This document shows positions 44,901-54,780 of a stretch of 64,000 nucleotides of DNA, piece after piece. The stretch lies in contig JAGTTD010000011.1 of assembly GCA_018398585.1 (NCBI GenBank), positions 31,988,164 through 32,052,163 of the forward strand, given 5' to 3'. The notes under the pieces were generated by a model. The model had not been told where the DNA came from and ran no database searches. It was given only the letters and a program-made list of their open reading frames with translations. Source of the stretch: Simmondsia chinensis (taxonomy: Eukaryota; Streptophyta; Magnoliopsida; Caryophyllales; Simmondsiaceae). Position 1 is the first letter of the stretch, and each line of letters starts with the position of its first letter. The position numbers and the translations under genes are program-made.

Positions 44901-45945
44901 CCCTTCCTCTCCCTTTGCTTCTACTGCTAGCTTCTAGTACTAACCTTTTTGGAGTTTGCCTTTATTTTTGCTTTTGTTTTTCGAAACGGAGAGATGGTAA
45001 GATGGAGAAAGAGAGAGAATGGTGAAGAACGGCGGGAGATAGAGATTAGGGAGGAATCCATTTCATTCGTCGAGTTAAAATCGACGAAGAAAATGTTGAT
45101 GCAAGTTAAAGATGGAGTTGATGCAGCCCGTATCTTAATGTATTAGGTTCTTAGCGAGATGGGTTACTTGGCGAGTTGATAGAAGACGCTGCTAGATAAA
45201 GACTTGAAGAGGATTGACATCTATTAGGTTATTTAGGTATTAGACTATGAGATAATTACTAGTTATTTTAGATAATTAGGAGTTATTTTTGTATTTATCT
45301 TTTAATTTTAAAGTTTTTGGTTTAGAAGCTCATGTATTTAAACAAAAGGAAGACTAGATTACTCGAGCTTTTTTATAATTCAGATTTTATTTCAAAAATT
45401 CAAGGTTTTTTCTATTTCTCGAGTTGTAATTTAGGGTTTTCTCTATTTCTTGAGTTGTAACCAATTGAGCTACTTTTTCTCCCTTGTTTTTATTATTTTC
45501 ATAATAAAAATTAAAGGGAAGGTCGTTGAACCTTTCCGTTCCCAAATCCCACTTTTACGCGTTGCATCAGGAGTTTATAGTAGTAACTCAGATCTCGATC
45601 GCTTTCTGTTAATTCATTTCAACATTTCTGCTCCTCTTCATCAGGGGGTGTGGTGGTGGTTCTTTGGCTATCGAGTTCTCCTGAGGATGGAATTGGTGGT
45701 TGGAATCGGGTTGGCCGACAAACAACGAGAAAATTAGCCGCCAACGCAGGAATCTAAGCCTAGCGGTGGTGTCCAGGTAAGATGTTGGTGTTTGATATGG
45801 TGTAGGTGTTCAAATTAGTGCTCGATCTGGGGTTCTATTTGGTGCTAGTGTTTGATCTGGTGGTCAGGCAAGGCGGCTAACTATTTGGTGGTGTTTTGAG
45901 GTGTTTGGATCCACGAAGTTCAAATTCAAAGGGTGGTCAGAGGCT
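44901..45945. other. LTR-like or gene-remnant spacer, unresolved
   Basis: 45000-45150 is purine-rich with an ORF of unknown sense. 45180-45560 has the look of a retroelement LTR end ('aagctcatgtatttaaacaa' then repeated 'tttctatttctcgagttgta'), the latter word doubled at 45409 and 45441. No partner LTR or primer site is found. Confidence 0.3.
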
Positions 45946-45955
45946 GCGGTAAGTT

Positions 45956-46044
45956 TTTTTTTTTCTGATAATTACCGAGAAGAGCTCGCAGTACAAAACC
46001 AGCATCTCGTCACGAGACTTGCAAGGCATACAAATTTGTATTGT
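45956..46044 (-). mobile_element. Very short LINE 3' end with 8-bp TSD
   Basis: Poly-T then 'ctgataattaccgagaagag', 'ctcgcagtacaaaaccagc': antisense LINE tail of only 89 bp. Direct repeats GGTAAGTT at 45948-45955 and 46045-46052. Confidence 0.5.
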
Positions 46045-46199
46045 GGTAAGTTAAGGGTGTTCTGTATTGTGATCTTAGAAGTTTTAATGGTGTAATCTTC
46101 CTCGGAAGATAATGGCAACGGTAACGGGGTAGGGCCTATCATAAGTGACTGGTAGATGCTTCGCTTTAGGGTTTGTGTTTGATGCATGGCGTACAAGTT

Positions 46200-46492
46200 A
46201 TGTTACGTCAATTTAGTCATTGAGTAAAATTTATGTTAAATTTCGCAATGAAATTTTTAATGGGCCAATGGTAGTCTAACTAGGTATATATATGGGTTTA
46301 CATTGAGTTACGTACATCTATCATGAATGAATTATCAAAAGTGATGTCATTTAACTTAATTTCAATTTGACCACGGGACAAAATTAACACAATATAAATT
46401 ATATAACGACTAAATTGATACTGTTAAAAGTGAAATGACTAAGTTGACACAATGGATAAACTACAAGGCCATTTAATGTAAATAACCCTGAA
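46200..46492. mobile_element. MITE, Mutator-like
   Basis: Left 'cgtcaatttagtcattgag' and right 'atgactaagttgacac' are inverted; the right end 'gtaaataaccc' matches the left end of the MITE at 21366 when reversed. Boundaries approximate. Confidence 0.45.
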
Positions 46493-47110
46493 TTTTTTTG
46501 TAAGTCAAAGAATCTAGATTAAATTTTTTGTATATAGTCAAATAATACAGAAACATATTAAATTCTTTTTCTTTCGATAAGTGGCGAAGATTCACATTAC
46601 AAAATTATAGCATATAAATGTATTAAATTCTATTTAATTCCCATATTGTGTTTTGCTTACTATGGTTAGAAAAAAATCATTAGATTATAACCGTCTTAGG
46701 AAAGGATTGATTTAATGCATCTGTACTAACAATAAAACTATGGTATATCTATTAGTTTGTGAAAACTTCGTTTCTTTGATTATATTATAACTTATTTAAG
46801 CCAAAGTTGTTGTTATAGTAGTCAGTCTCCCAACTCTAAAGTTAAAGCTCTTTGGTTCAAGGTGATTTTCTTTTTTTGGTAAAAACCCTAACAAAAAATG
46901 ATAAATGAATGCAATTCTCGTCTTTTAAATGCTATTTAGATTTTTTTGGTCTATTTGACATTCTTTTGTTTGTAGTTCTTTATTTTGATAAATCCAAAAC
47001 TCGGTTTTGAAAATAATATTTGTGGATTTTTTTTCAACATTTTCGTAATTTGAGTAAAATTTAAGAATGGGAAACCAAAAAGGATCAAAAAAATAATTTT
47101 TAAGTAGTTT
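46493..47110. other. AT-rich spacer
   Basis: Contains a possible antisense LINE tail scrap at 46567-46610 ('tttctttcgataagtggcga'). No gene. Confidence 0.35.
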
Positions 47111-47114
47111 CTCG

Positions 47115-47520
47115 GGCCTTATTTGGTTGCCGTATGTATTAGATTTCTACATGAAGTTATATTTCTCGAAAATTCAATTTTCGAGTCAACTTAATCTTAG
47201 GCCTCATTTCGTTGCCATATGTATTAGATTCCTATGTGAAATTGTATTCCCCGAAAATTCAATTCCTAAGTTAACTTCCTAGGAAATAGATATAAAGTAT
47301 TTGGTTGTCAGGATGAGAAATATAACTTCTTTTAGGAGCTTAGTTAAAAACAAAAAGAATTATAACTTACCTAGGAGAGGCTAGATAAGTTACATCCTGC
47401 ATTTTATAGGAACCCGCATTCTGTCACAAACCAAAAAAGAGTCAAAATACGTACTTTCGATGAATTTTTAATTCTAACAATTACTTGTTATATACCAAAC
47501 AAGGTGCTAGCTTCTCATAA
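47115..47520. mobile_element. MITE with internal duplication
   Basis: 'cttatttggttgccgtatgtattagatttc' recurs as 'ctcatttcgttgccatatgtattagattcc' 95 bp later, and the right end 'ataccaaacaagg' is inverted to the left. hAT-type ends as at 18014. Confidence 0.4.
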
Positions 47521-47814
47521 ATGAAAAAACTATAAACAAAAAACGATACCGACCATGCATGTACTAAATAAGGGAAGAAGGATAGAAGCATGTGCAAGAA
47601 AAGTGTAAAAAAGCCATCAAATATGCATGCGATCCTAAAGCTGAAGTCTTTTGGTCCACCCCTTCTGCCCTCCCTTCTCTCTCTCTCTTTCTCTCTCTTT
47701 TTTTTTTATAATTTTATTTTCCCCCCTCTCCATTTTTAAATTCATTGACGATTTTTTTTTAATTATTTTTTTTTGGATCTTATTATACCTTAAACAAAGG
47801 CCGACACTTTTAAT

Positions 47815-47885
47815 GTTTTTTTCGATAAATATCTAACAAAGCTCGTAGTATAAAAGCGGCATCCCAGCTTAGGGGATCCAACTCT
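47815..47885 (-). mobile_element. LINE 3' tail (antisense)
   Basis: 'ttttttcgataaatatctaac' then 'aaagctcgtagtataaaagcggc', the antisense LINE ending. Confidence 0.4.
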
Positions 47886-47959
47886 TTTAATGCAATATTG
47901 GTTTTCTTTCCTTTCTTGGTGAGTGCTAGAGATAATTAATAATAGTTACTAATCCATGC

Positions 47960-48355
47960 CGTGCCGTTGATTGTTTCTATTTAATAATGTTATTCGATAT
48001 ATTCGAAAATTTGGGTTCGGTAATTAGAGCTTAATTCTAGATTTGAACGAAAGAATAGTGAAGTATAGAGAAAAACAGGAAATAACGACATACAGATTTA
48101 CGTGGAAACCTTTAAAATAAGAAGAAACTGTTGGCGGAAGTTTATAAAGGCGGAAAGACAACAATCAAGATGACTCATACATGAAAAGCTTTCGGTACAT
48201 ATGTTTTAAAACGAAGGATATATACACATTTCTAAGCAAGCTAAAACCTTAAAACGAATGTTTATGGAGGCATAAAACAACATTCTAGCACAAAAGGGGT
48301 ATATTAGACTAATATTAAGACTCCTATAACTATGTTTGGTTATGATAATAAAGGA
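47960..48355. repeat. Dispersed repeat related to 4640-4900
   Basis: 'gatttacgtggaaaccttt' (about 48092) resembles 4656 and 33075; 'gaagtttataaaggcgg' and 'gaatgtttatggaggcata' are a local near-duplicate. Unclassified. Confidence 0.3.
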
Positions 48356-48359
48356 TAAA

Positions 48360-48685
48360 TTCAAAAACTATGGCCTCGTCTGGTATGCAGAAAGTAGAAA
48401 TTTATAAGAAGTATAGATTTAGGCTCTTGTTTGGTTGGAAAGAAGTCGGTACAATGTAGAAGTGGAAATTGCTTCAAAACGGAGAAAATAACTTACCTAT
48501 TCCCCCTAGGTAAGTTCTATTTCCTTTATTTTTAACCAACTTTCATAAGAAAGTTTTATTTCCCATCCTGATAACCAAATATTTTTTACCTACTTCCCAG
48601 GAAGTTGATAAAGGAATAAAATTCCCAAAAAGTACAACTTCCCACAATAATTTAATTCATCTAACAACCAAACAAGATATATAAT
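48360..48685. mobile_element. MITE, hAT-type ends
   Basis: Left 'ggcctcgtctggtatgc' and 'ctcttgtttggttgg', right 'ctaacaaccaaacaag' are inverted. The interior has 'aagttctatttcc' and 'gggaaataa' mirrored pieces. Confidence 0.4.
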
Positions 48686-48704
48686 TATTCTGGTATTAAC
48701 CTAA

Positions 48705-48945
48705 AAGGGTACTAACATGTAAGCACAGGATCCCATTATAACTCCGAAGTTAAGCGTGCTTGAGTAAGAGTAGTACCAAGATGGGTGACCTCCTAAAAAA
48801 ACCTCGTGTTGCACCCTTCATGTTGGGGTTTCTCGAAAATATCCTTCCTTCAGGTTATCTTAAAGAGAAAAAGCTTTATTCATCCACCCCTAAATTTTAC
48901 TTAGACGGAAACCTTTGAAGCACCGAAAACGTTGCTTTTGCTTTA
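48705..48945 (+). mobile_element. 5S rRNA-headed SINE with Au tail, copy 5
   Basis: GGATCCCATTATAACTCCG, AAGTTAAGCGTGCTTGAG, AGATGGGTGACCTCCT and CCTCGTGTTGCACC show an almost complete 5S body. Linker and a decayed Au tail ('gaagcaccgaaaacgttgc') follow. No target-site duplication recognised, so this copy is probably older. Confidence 0.8.
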
Positions 48946-49144
48946 TATCAATAGCAGTTAAAAAAATAATGTCAAAGAGGGCAATAGAGATTCGGACGTG
49001 GAAACACCCACGTTGTAGATACTGAAATAGCCGCAATTTTTTGGGTGTCAGAGGCCCCTTTAAACTAAGGCCATTCAATTCGTTGTTGTCCTCGATACTT
49101 TGTTTGTTTTGTCCTTATTTTATTATTAATAAATTATAAACATA

Positions 49145-49147
<3 letters not shown>

Positions 49148-49181
<34 letters not shown>

Positions 49182-49182
49182 C
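49148..49182. repeat. (ATT)n microsatellite
   Basis: About 11 uninterrupted ATT/TTA units. Confidence 0.95.
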
Positions 49183-49351
49183 ATACATGTATTGCCTTGT
49201 TTCTGCTGCCCACCTTCTTCTTTATTGTTAGCTCCTTTGTCCCCATTACATGTTCTTGCCGTCCTTGCAAAACAAATGGGTAAGTAACCATATTGTTTTA
49301 AGTTCTCGGGGTAAGTTGAATTCAAACTCTATGTATAATGAAGTTGTTGGA

Positions 49352-49932
49352 TAGGGGTGTAAACGAACAAAGCGTTTGATGAATTACTCGTGTTCGAAAT
49401 CGATTAGGGCTCGTTTGTGTTCATTAGGAGAGCGCGATAGCTTATCGAACCGAGTTCGAGCAGGCTCAATAAGCTTAACGAGCCGAGTTCGAACAAGGGG
49501 GTGCTCGGCTCGCTAATGTTCACGAACAGTTTGTTAAGGGCTCGATATCAGCTCGTTAAAGGCTCGTAATGAGCTCGATAACAGTTGGTATTAGCTCAAA
49601 AATGGTTCGATAATAACTTAAAAAGCTCGACTCGTTAATGAGCTCAACTCGATTGCAAGCTTGGCTCGGTTTTAAACTCGATTGGGCTCGATAATGAGCT
49701 CGACTCGATTCAATAACAAGCTCGACTCGAATCGATAACGAGCTCAACTCGGCTCGATAAGCCTAACGAGCCGAGCCGAGTACTGAACACACTATATTCT
49801 TATCGAACCGAGTTCGAACAAGGGTTAGAAATGCTCAATAAGAGCTCGGCTCGAACTCGAGCTCGATAAGCCTTATCAAACTCGAGTTCGAACAGGGGGT
49901 GCTCAGCTCGACTCGGCTCGTTTACACCCCTA
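49352..49932. mobile_element. hAT-type non-autonomous element made of GCTCGATAA words
   Basis: Perfect 15-bp terminal inverted repeats TAGGGGTGTAAACGA and TCGTTTACACCCCTA. 8-bp flanks TTGTTGGA (49344-49351) and CTGTTGGA (49933-49940), one mismatch. The interior is a patchwork of 'gctcgataa', 'gagctcgactcg' and 'cgagttcgaaca' words on both strands, with no coding capacity. Confidence 0.8.
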
Positions 49933-49964
49933 CTGTTGGATAAACAAATGAGGCTTTGATACTA

Positions 49965-50036
49965 TATCAAAGTACTAATTTTTTTTAAAAGTTTAAACTG
50001 ATGGGTGAAAAGCCTACAATAATTTTTTACGCCAAC
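49965..50036 (-). mobile_element. SMART solo LTR
   Basis: 'aaagtttaaactgatgggtgaaaagcc' and an end 'cgccaaca' match the 72-bp SMART LTR; a primer-site remnant precedes it. Confidence 0.55.
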
Positions 50037-50084
50037 AGTTAACGTCAAGTAAATATAGTTTTGAGAATTTATTTATTTATTTAT

Positions 50085-50285
50085 TATTATTGGATAAAAA
50101 ATTTTCGATACAAAATTCAACGCACCCATCTAGATAGAGCCCGAGAAAACTCATAAGAGCAGAATCAAAAAGAGGAGTAGTTCCCAGAACGAGAAGTAAT
50201 ATTCTCCAAGAATCTATACGCCCACACTCGCGCCAACTCTTGAGGAACTCAAAGTTTCTAAAACTTTCCGCTATGTGCACTTAGT
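50085..50285 (-). mobile_element. LINE 3' end (antisense)
   Basis: 'attattattggataaaaaat' then 'acaaaattcaacgc' and A/C-rich sequence; its minus-strand reading resembles LINE C-terminal and UTR sequence. Confidence 0.35.
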
Positions 50286-50401
50286 TAAGTCTAGCTTAGA
50301 AAGTGAAACAAAGGGCCGAGTGTCATATAAGTAATTCATAGGCAATTTGTTTATCAGTGTTGAGCTTCTAGTATCAAGTCTGATAACAATATTGAATTTA
50401 G

Positions 50402-50689
50402 TGTCAAGGAACTAACTATCCCAAAAGCTTAAGCTGATGGGTGAAGGTCCAGGAATAATTTTATACTCTTACATGCCCCCTCACGCAAATGCTCATTTGG
50501 GCTTGAAGCGTGGATAGTGCACAGGCCCACCTCATACTTTAAATTGTTTTAATATTGAAAGTGGGAGCTGTAGAGATTCGAACTCATGACCTCTTGGTCA
50601 AGAAGGCTGTGATACCATGTCAAGGAACCAACTATCCCAAAAGCTTAAGCTTATGGGTGAAGGTCTAAGAATAGTTTTATACTCCTACA
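50402..50689 (-). mobile_element. Complete SMART mini LTR retrotransposon, 288 bp
   Basis: Two 72-bp LTRs (50402-50473 and 50618-50689) with TG...CA ends. A primer site GGCTGTGATACCA (ending 50617) has one change from TGGTATCAGAGCC in complement. Perfect target-site duplications TTTAG (50397-50401 and 50690-50694). A 144-bp interior has no coding. This is among the smallest possible LTR retrotransposon layouts. Confidence 0.9.
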
Positions 50690-50694
50690 TTTAG

Positions 50695-51527
50695 AAATAA
50701 TGTATCACCCGATTTGGTTATACGAAACAAGCAACATCTGATGGTAGGTGGTAAAGCCCTTATGTCGGCCGCATGAAAGCTTAGAAGCGCTGTGAATTGG
50801 CATCAACATGCTACCTTCTTCTAACTGCTATATCGGCCATATGTATTTTGACTACTTCTGAGGTCTATTTAAGGTCATCCCCTCATTAAGGTTCACATTG
50901 GGTAAAGTTGTGTCTAATCTTCTTCATCGAGCTTCCCTTTGACTTGTTTCTACCTCTTCTTCATTGCGTTATAATTCATTATATATAAAAAGTTGAAGGT
51001 AAACTTCTTTGAGTTGATTTAATGGTTAAAATCTCCTTTTTACTTCATTTGGAGTTCGAAGCTACAATTGTCCCAAAAAGAAGTATTGGGCCTCACATCA
51101 AAATGTCAAACCCAGGAACAATATTGGGCCGGAGCCCAACTCCTAGGCCGGCACATAGTATCTCTTTGAGGGGTTAGTGGGCTGACCAAAGTGGTCCCGA
51201 CATTTTCAGGCCCAAGCTAAATTTCAATTGTGCTTTTCATATATATAATAACGTTTCTTTTCAATATAATATTATTACAATGAATAAAACTTATTAATAT
51301 TAATAATGATTATTTAAATATCACACTTTTAAAATTTGGGATTCTAAGTGGTTGCTTGGAATTATATCTGACCCTAGACCAAAGCCGTCTCTCACAGGCT
51401 TTATTGCCATGTAAAAAGAACTTTTTTTAAGTGTGTTGTAAATATTGAATATTTTTCGGGTACAACTTTTATGGTTGAATTTGGATATTATTAAATATCC
51501 TAAAAAATTAGAAATTATGTAAAAGAT

Positions 51528-51530
<3 letters not shown>
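50695..51530. other. Intergenic, no gene recognised
   Basis: 51000-51070 has 'gagttgatttaatggttaaa' and 'tttggagttcgaagct', like a tRNA-derived SINE head, but without a tail. The rest shows nothing. Confidence 0.35.

Positions 51531-51608
<78 letters not shown>
51531..51608. repeat. (TA)n microsatellite
   Basis: About 38 uninterrupted TA dinucleotides. Confidence 0.95.
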
Positions 51609-51609
<1 letters not shown>

Positions 51610-52202
51610 ATGCATATAATAATACGTTAGTCAATTGTTAGTACGGAATTTCATTCATGTAATAAAATTCAGTAGTAAATCTAGTAGTATAAATAGAAGG
51701 GGTTATATTCAATTGAAGGTTAATGAAAAATTACTTCCCATCTCATCTCTTGGTTACAATTACAATTGGTTGTAACATATATACACCTGCTTTCTTGGCG
51801 GTTAAGAAAAACAAACGGCCTATCTATCTGTATATATATATATGCACACAGTGAGCGTGGAAAAGAATTGAGAGGCATAATATTATAATATAATGTTAAG
51901 AGAATTATTTAAATAGAAGAAAAACTTTTTTAATTTTCTAATTCTTATACAAAATACTTGTTTTTATTCAAACATATTTGAGTTTGTCTTTTCATTCTTT
52001 TCCTATAGAGTATAATATCTCTATAATTTTATAACAAAGTATACCTTTCACATACTGGAGCTTTTTTTCATAATTATGAGAAAGTTATAGTCAATAGTAC
52101 ACGTGGAGTACTAAAATATTTGAGAGACTATTGTGAGATGAATCATGGTTATGCTAGAAACGGAGAATGTGAAACTTCTTAATATCCAACTCTATTTTGA
52201 TC
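51609..52202. other. AT-rich spacer
   Basis: No gene or repeat recognised. Confidence 0.45.
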
Positions 52203-52620
52203 TCTTTTTTTCGATAATTAGTGAGGGTAAGTTCGTGATATAAAAGTCGGCATTTCAGGCAAGAGACCCGAAAAGCCCACATAAAATGTGAAAAGCGGAA
52301 AATAACAAGAAAACCTACAAAAACAAGATAGACACGGTCAATCCTCAAAACCACTCCCTAAATAGCCAAAACATAACCCAACAAAGCAAAAGGAAAAAAA
52401 AAAATTACCAAAAAGAAAAACAACCTCCTATCGGCAGCACCAGATGCCAAAGAAAAAACAAAAATCTAAAAGGAACTTGAGATGTACCAAGAAAGGCCTC
52501 CAATGAAGACACCAAAGACAAATGCCTGGAAGCAGAACAACAACCATACTCTAAAAGATTGAAACGGAACAAGAAAGAAACTCCTGAGCAAGCACCAAGC
52601 AAACAACCAAAGTAGTTACT
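52203..52620 (-). mobile_element. LINE 3' end (antisense)
   Basis: 'tttttttcgataattagtga' then 'gtgatataaaagtcggcat' and 400 bp of A/C-rich sequence, the antisense LINE 3' UTR pattern. Minus-strand ORFs here are not supported. Confidence 0.5.
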
Positions 52621-53659
52621 TGTATATATATTATGGCTAGTGTTAGGGTAAGAATATTTTTTATTAATGTTAGGACAAGAATAACGACTTTTTAAAATTT
52701 ATCATGTTGACATTATCTTGACATTAAAAAAAAATGCCCCGTCGTAACATATATTATTACATAATGAGTCTAACATGATTGATGGTTTTAGTTAATAATG
52801 GCAAATGGTCGCAGACACAGGAGTGAAGTTCAAAGGAGCAGTTAGAGCAAGATTTCATGCTCCATAATTTGCTGAGATCCTAATAAATTAATAATTCTCC
52901 GGCGTTGACAAAGAGGGCCATGAATTGTTATATAATATTACAAGAAAATTATCTATGTGCCATAATATTTTAGAATTTATTACATAGGTACTATGATAAT
53001 TTAGTAATATACAATTATGTAACCTGAATTTAATGGCAAAAACCATTATATATTTTTCATGTACTAAAAATTCGAGAAGGAGACGAGATGCATTGATTGT
53101 CCTAAAATATGACTTAATCGAGGGTAATACAGGACTAGATTCTCGTTTAATATTTCTCATGGTTGATTATTTTGTTGTTTAGTTTTCTCTTTTTGAATGC
53201 TTTTTTACTTGAACCTACTTTCAACTTGGAAACTTTTATCCTATTTGTCCTAAACAAAGAAATCCAAGTACTAGGTTGTTGCTCTTGATTTCTGAGGGCT
53301 TTGTTAAATATTATGGCCAAAAAACAAGCAAAGCAAAAGCAAGCGTAAAAGCAAAATATATAAAAAATGAACTGATACAAAAATAAGTAGAAGTAAGATC
53401 CTTAAGTTGAGCTAATAATTAAAATTTCGCATTCTTTTAACTACATCCTTAATTTAAAGTTCACTAATTACCCTTTTTCTATAATAGTATCATATAATTA
53501 TATAATCTCTTCATTAAAATAAAATAGTAATTTATGAAAAGAAAAGTGAGTGCTCACTTTTCAACACCTACCAAGAAACTAACCTAAAACTAAGAAACCC
53601 AAAACACACTATTACATTGCTTAACACCTTCACTCCTACACCACCAAAACCCCTACGGC

Positions 53660-53660
<1 letters not shown>
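52621..53660. other. AT-rich spacer and ATL promoter region
   Basis: No exon recognised. The last 100 bp ('ccaaaacccctacggcaac') is the likely promoter/leader of the ATL gene. Confidence 0.4.

Positions 53661-53701
<41 letters not shown>
53661..53701 (+). repeat. (TC)n microsatellite in the ATL leader
   Basis: About 20 TC units ending 10 bp before the start codon. CT-rich leaders are common in plants; the length here makes it a likely polymorphic site. Confidence 0.9.
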
Positions 53702-53706
<5 letters not shown>

Positions 53707-53710
53707 CGCC

Positions 53711-54283
53711 ATGAACCCATATGAACTAAACAGCAAAATCATGCTCATTGCAATTCTCTCCTTATCCCTTGTCATCCTACTTGTCATTCTCCTTCACATT
53801 TATGCAAGGTGCGCCCTTAGCCACCCACCCCACCACCGCAACCCACCACCGGCCGACCACCCCAAGCCTGGGCTCGAACCATATCTCATCTCTTCCTTGC
53901 CAGTGATCAAGGCCAAGGACCATCATGGTCTGGGTCAGGGTGCCATTGAGTGCTCTATTTGTTTGAGTGTGTTAGAGGTCACTGAAATGGCCAAGATTTT
54001 GCCTAATTGTAAGCACTTATTTCATGTAGATTGCATTGGCACATGGCTCAGAAGCCAACCCACGTGCCCAATTTGTCGGACCGAGGCGGTGCCAGTGGTG
54101 GGTCCGCCATCAGCGCCGCCCTTGGAAGAGTGTAGTGGCAAGAGTGGTAATAATGAGGGGTCAAGTTTTAGGTTAAGTTCTTTTAGAAGGATTATGGGTA
54201 GAGATGGATCATCATCATCATCATCAAAAAGGATGAATCTTTGTGGTGGTGGGCTTGAATTGGATGATCTTGAGAGACAGTAA
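53711..54283 (+). CDS. ATL-family RING-H2 finger E3 ubiquitin ligase
   Basis: Intronless 190-aa protein; ATG at 53711 (a GTG nine bases upstream in frame is not a start). Residues about 10-31 form one hydrophobic membrane segment. A GLD-like motif GLEPYLISSLPV (54-65) precedes the RING-H2 finger: C81-x2-C84-x15-C100-x-H102-x2-H105-x2-C108-x10-C119-x2-C122, with the W at 112 and P before the last Cys that contact E2 enzymes. This order (membrane helix, GLD, RING-H2) defines the plant ATL ligases, which ubiquitinate targets at membranes, often in defence or stress. The C-terminal tail is Ser/Gly rich with a polyserine run. Which ATL member it is cannot be decided here. No defects seen. Confidence 0.93.
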   Translation: MNPYELNSKIMLIAILSLSLVILLVILLHIYARCALSHPPHHRNPPPADHPKPGLEPYLISSLPVIKAKDHHGLGQGAIECSICLSVLEVTEMAKILPNCKHLFHVDCIGTWLRSQPTCPICRTEAVPVVGPPSAPPLEECSGKSGNNEGSSFRLSSFRRIMGRDGSSSSSSKRMNLCGGGLELDDLERQ

Positions 54284-54463
54284 CTCTGAGATTAATTTGG
54301 GAAAAATTCATTTGCATATTCTAAGGTCAGTTGGAATATTTTTTATGGGATATGGCAAGTTTTTGTAATTTAATTGAGGTATTTCTTATTATTTGATATT
54401 ATTATTTTTTATAAGTACTCTTACTATTGTATTGTTAAGTTCTATTTGACTGAGTTTCTTTTT

Positions 54464-54780
54464 GGGAAATCGTACGGTTTGGACCCCCCACCCCCCCTAT
54501 TCTTTTTTAGACCCCCTTAACCGTAAATAGACCTTTTTGGACAAAAATGCCCTCCCACCTCACCCCCCCCCCCCATCCGTCCTCTCTCTCTCCCCCTTTC
54601 TCTCTCCTCATTTAATACAAGGCAGGCAAAAGGGCACTTTTTTGAATTTTTTCACTCTTCCTTTTCTTCATTTTTTTTTCTTTTCGAATTTTTTTGTTAA
54701 AAAAAAAATATTATTTCCAAATTTGCCCTTTCTTCTTCTTCTCTCCCAGACCTTGTTTAGGTGTGTTTCAAGTAATTAGT
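54464..54780. mobile_element. Left terminal segment of the MULE
   Basis: Begins GGGAAATCGTACGGTTTGG (54464) followed by C-rich sequence, 'atgccctcccacctca' and 'ctctctcctcatttaat'. The reverse complement of about 62000-62400 shows the same order ('gcgccctcccattcaa', 'ctctctcctcatttaat'), so these are inverted terminal segments. The terminus itself is inferred from this match; no target-site duplication was found because the right end is not resolved. Confidence 0.5.

Noticed and set aside
51000..51075. tRNA gene or tRNA-headed SINE
   Set aside because: A- and B-box-like words are present, but no cloverleaf can be drawn and no SINE tail follows.
53702..53710. ATL start at 53702
   Set aside because: The codon is GTG; ATG at 53711 is the normal start.
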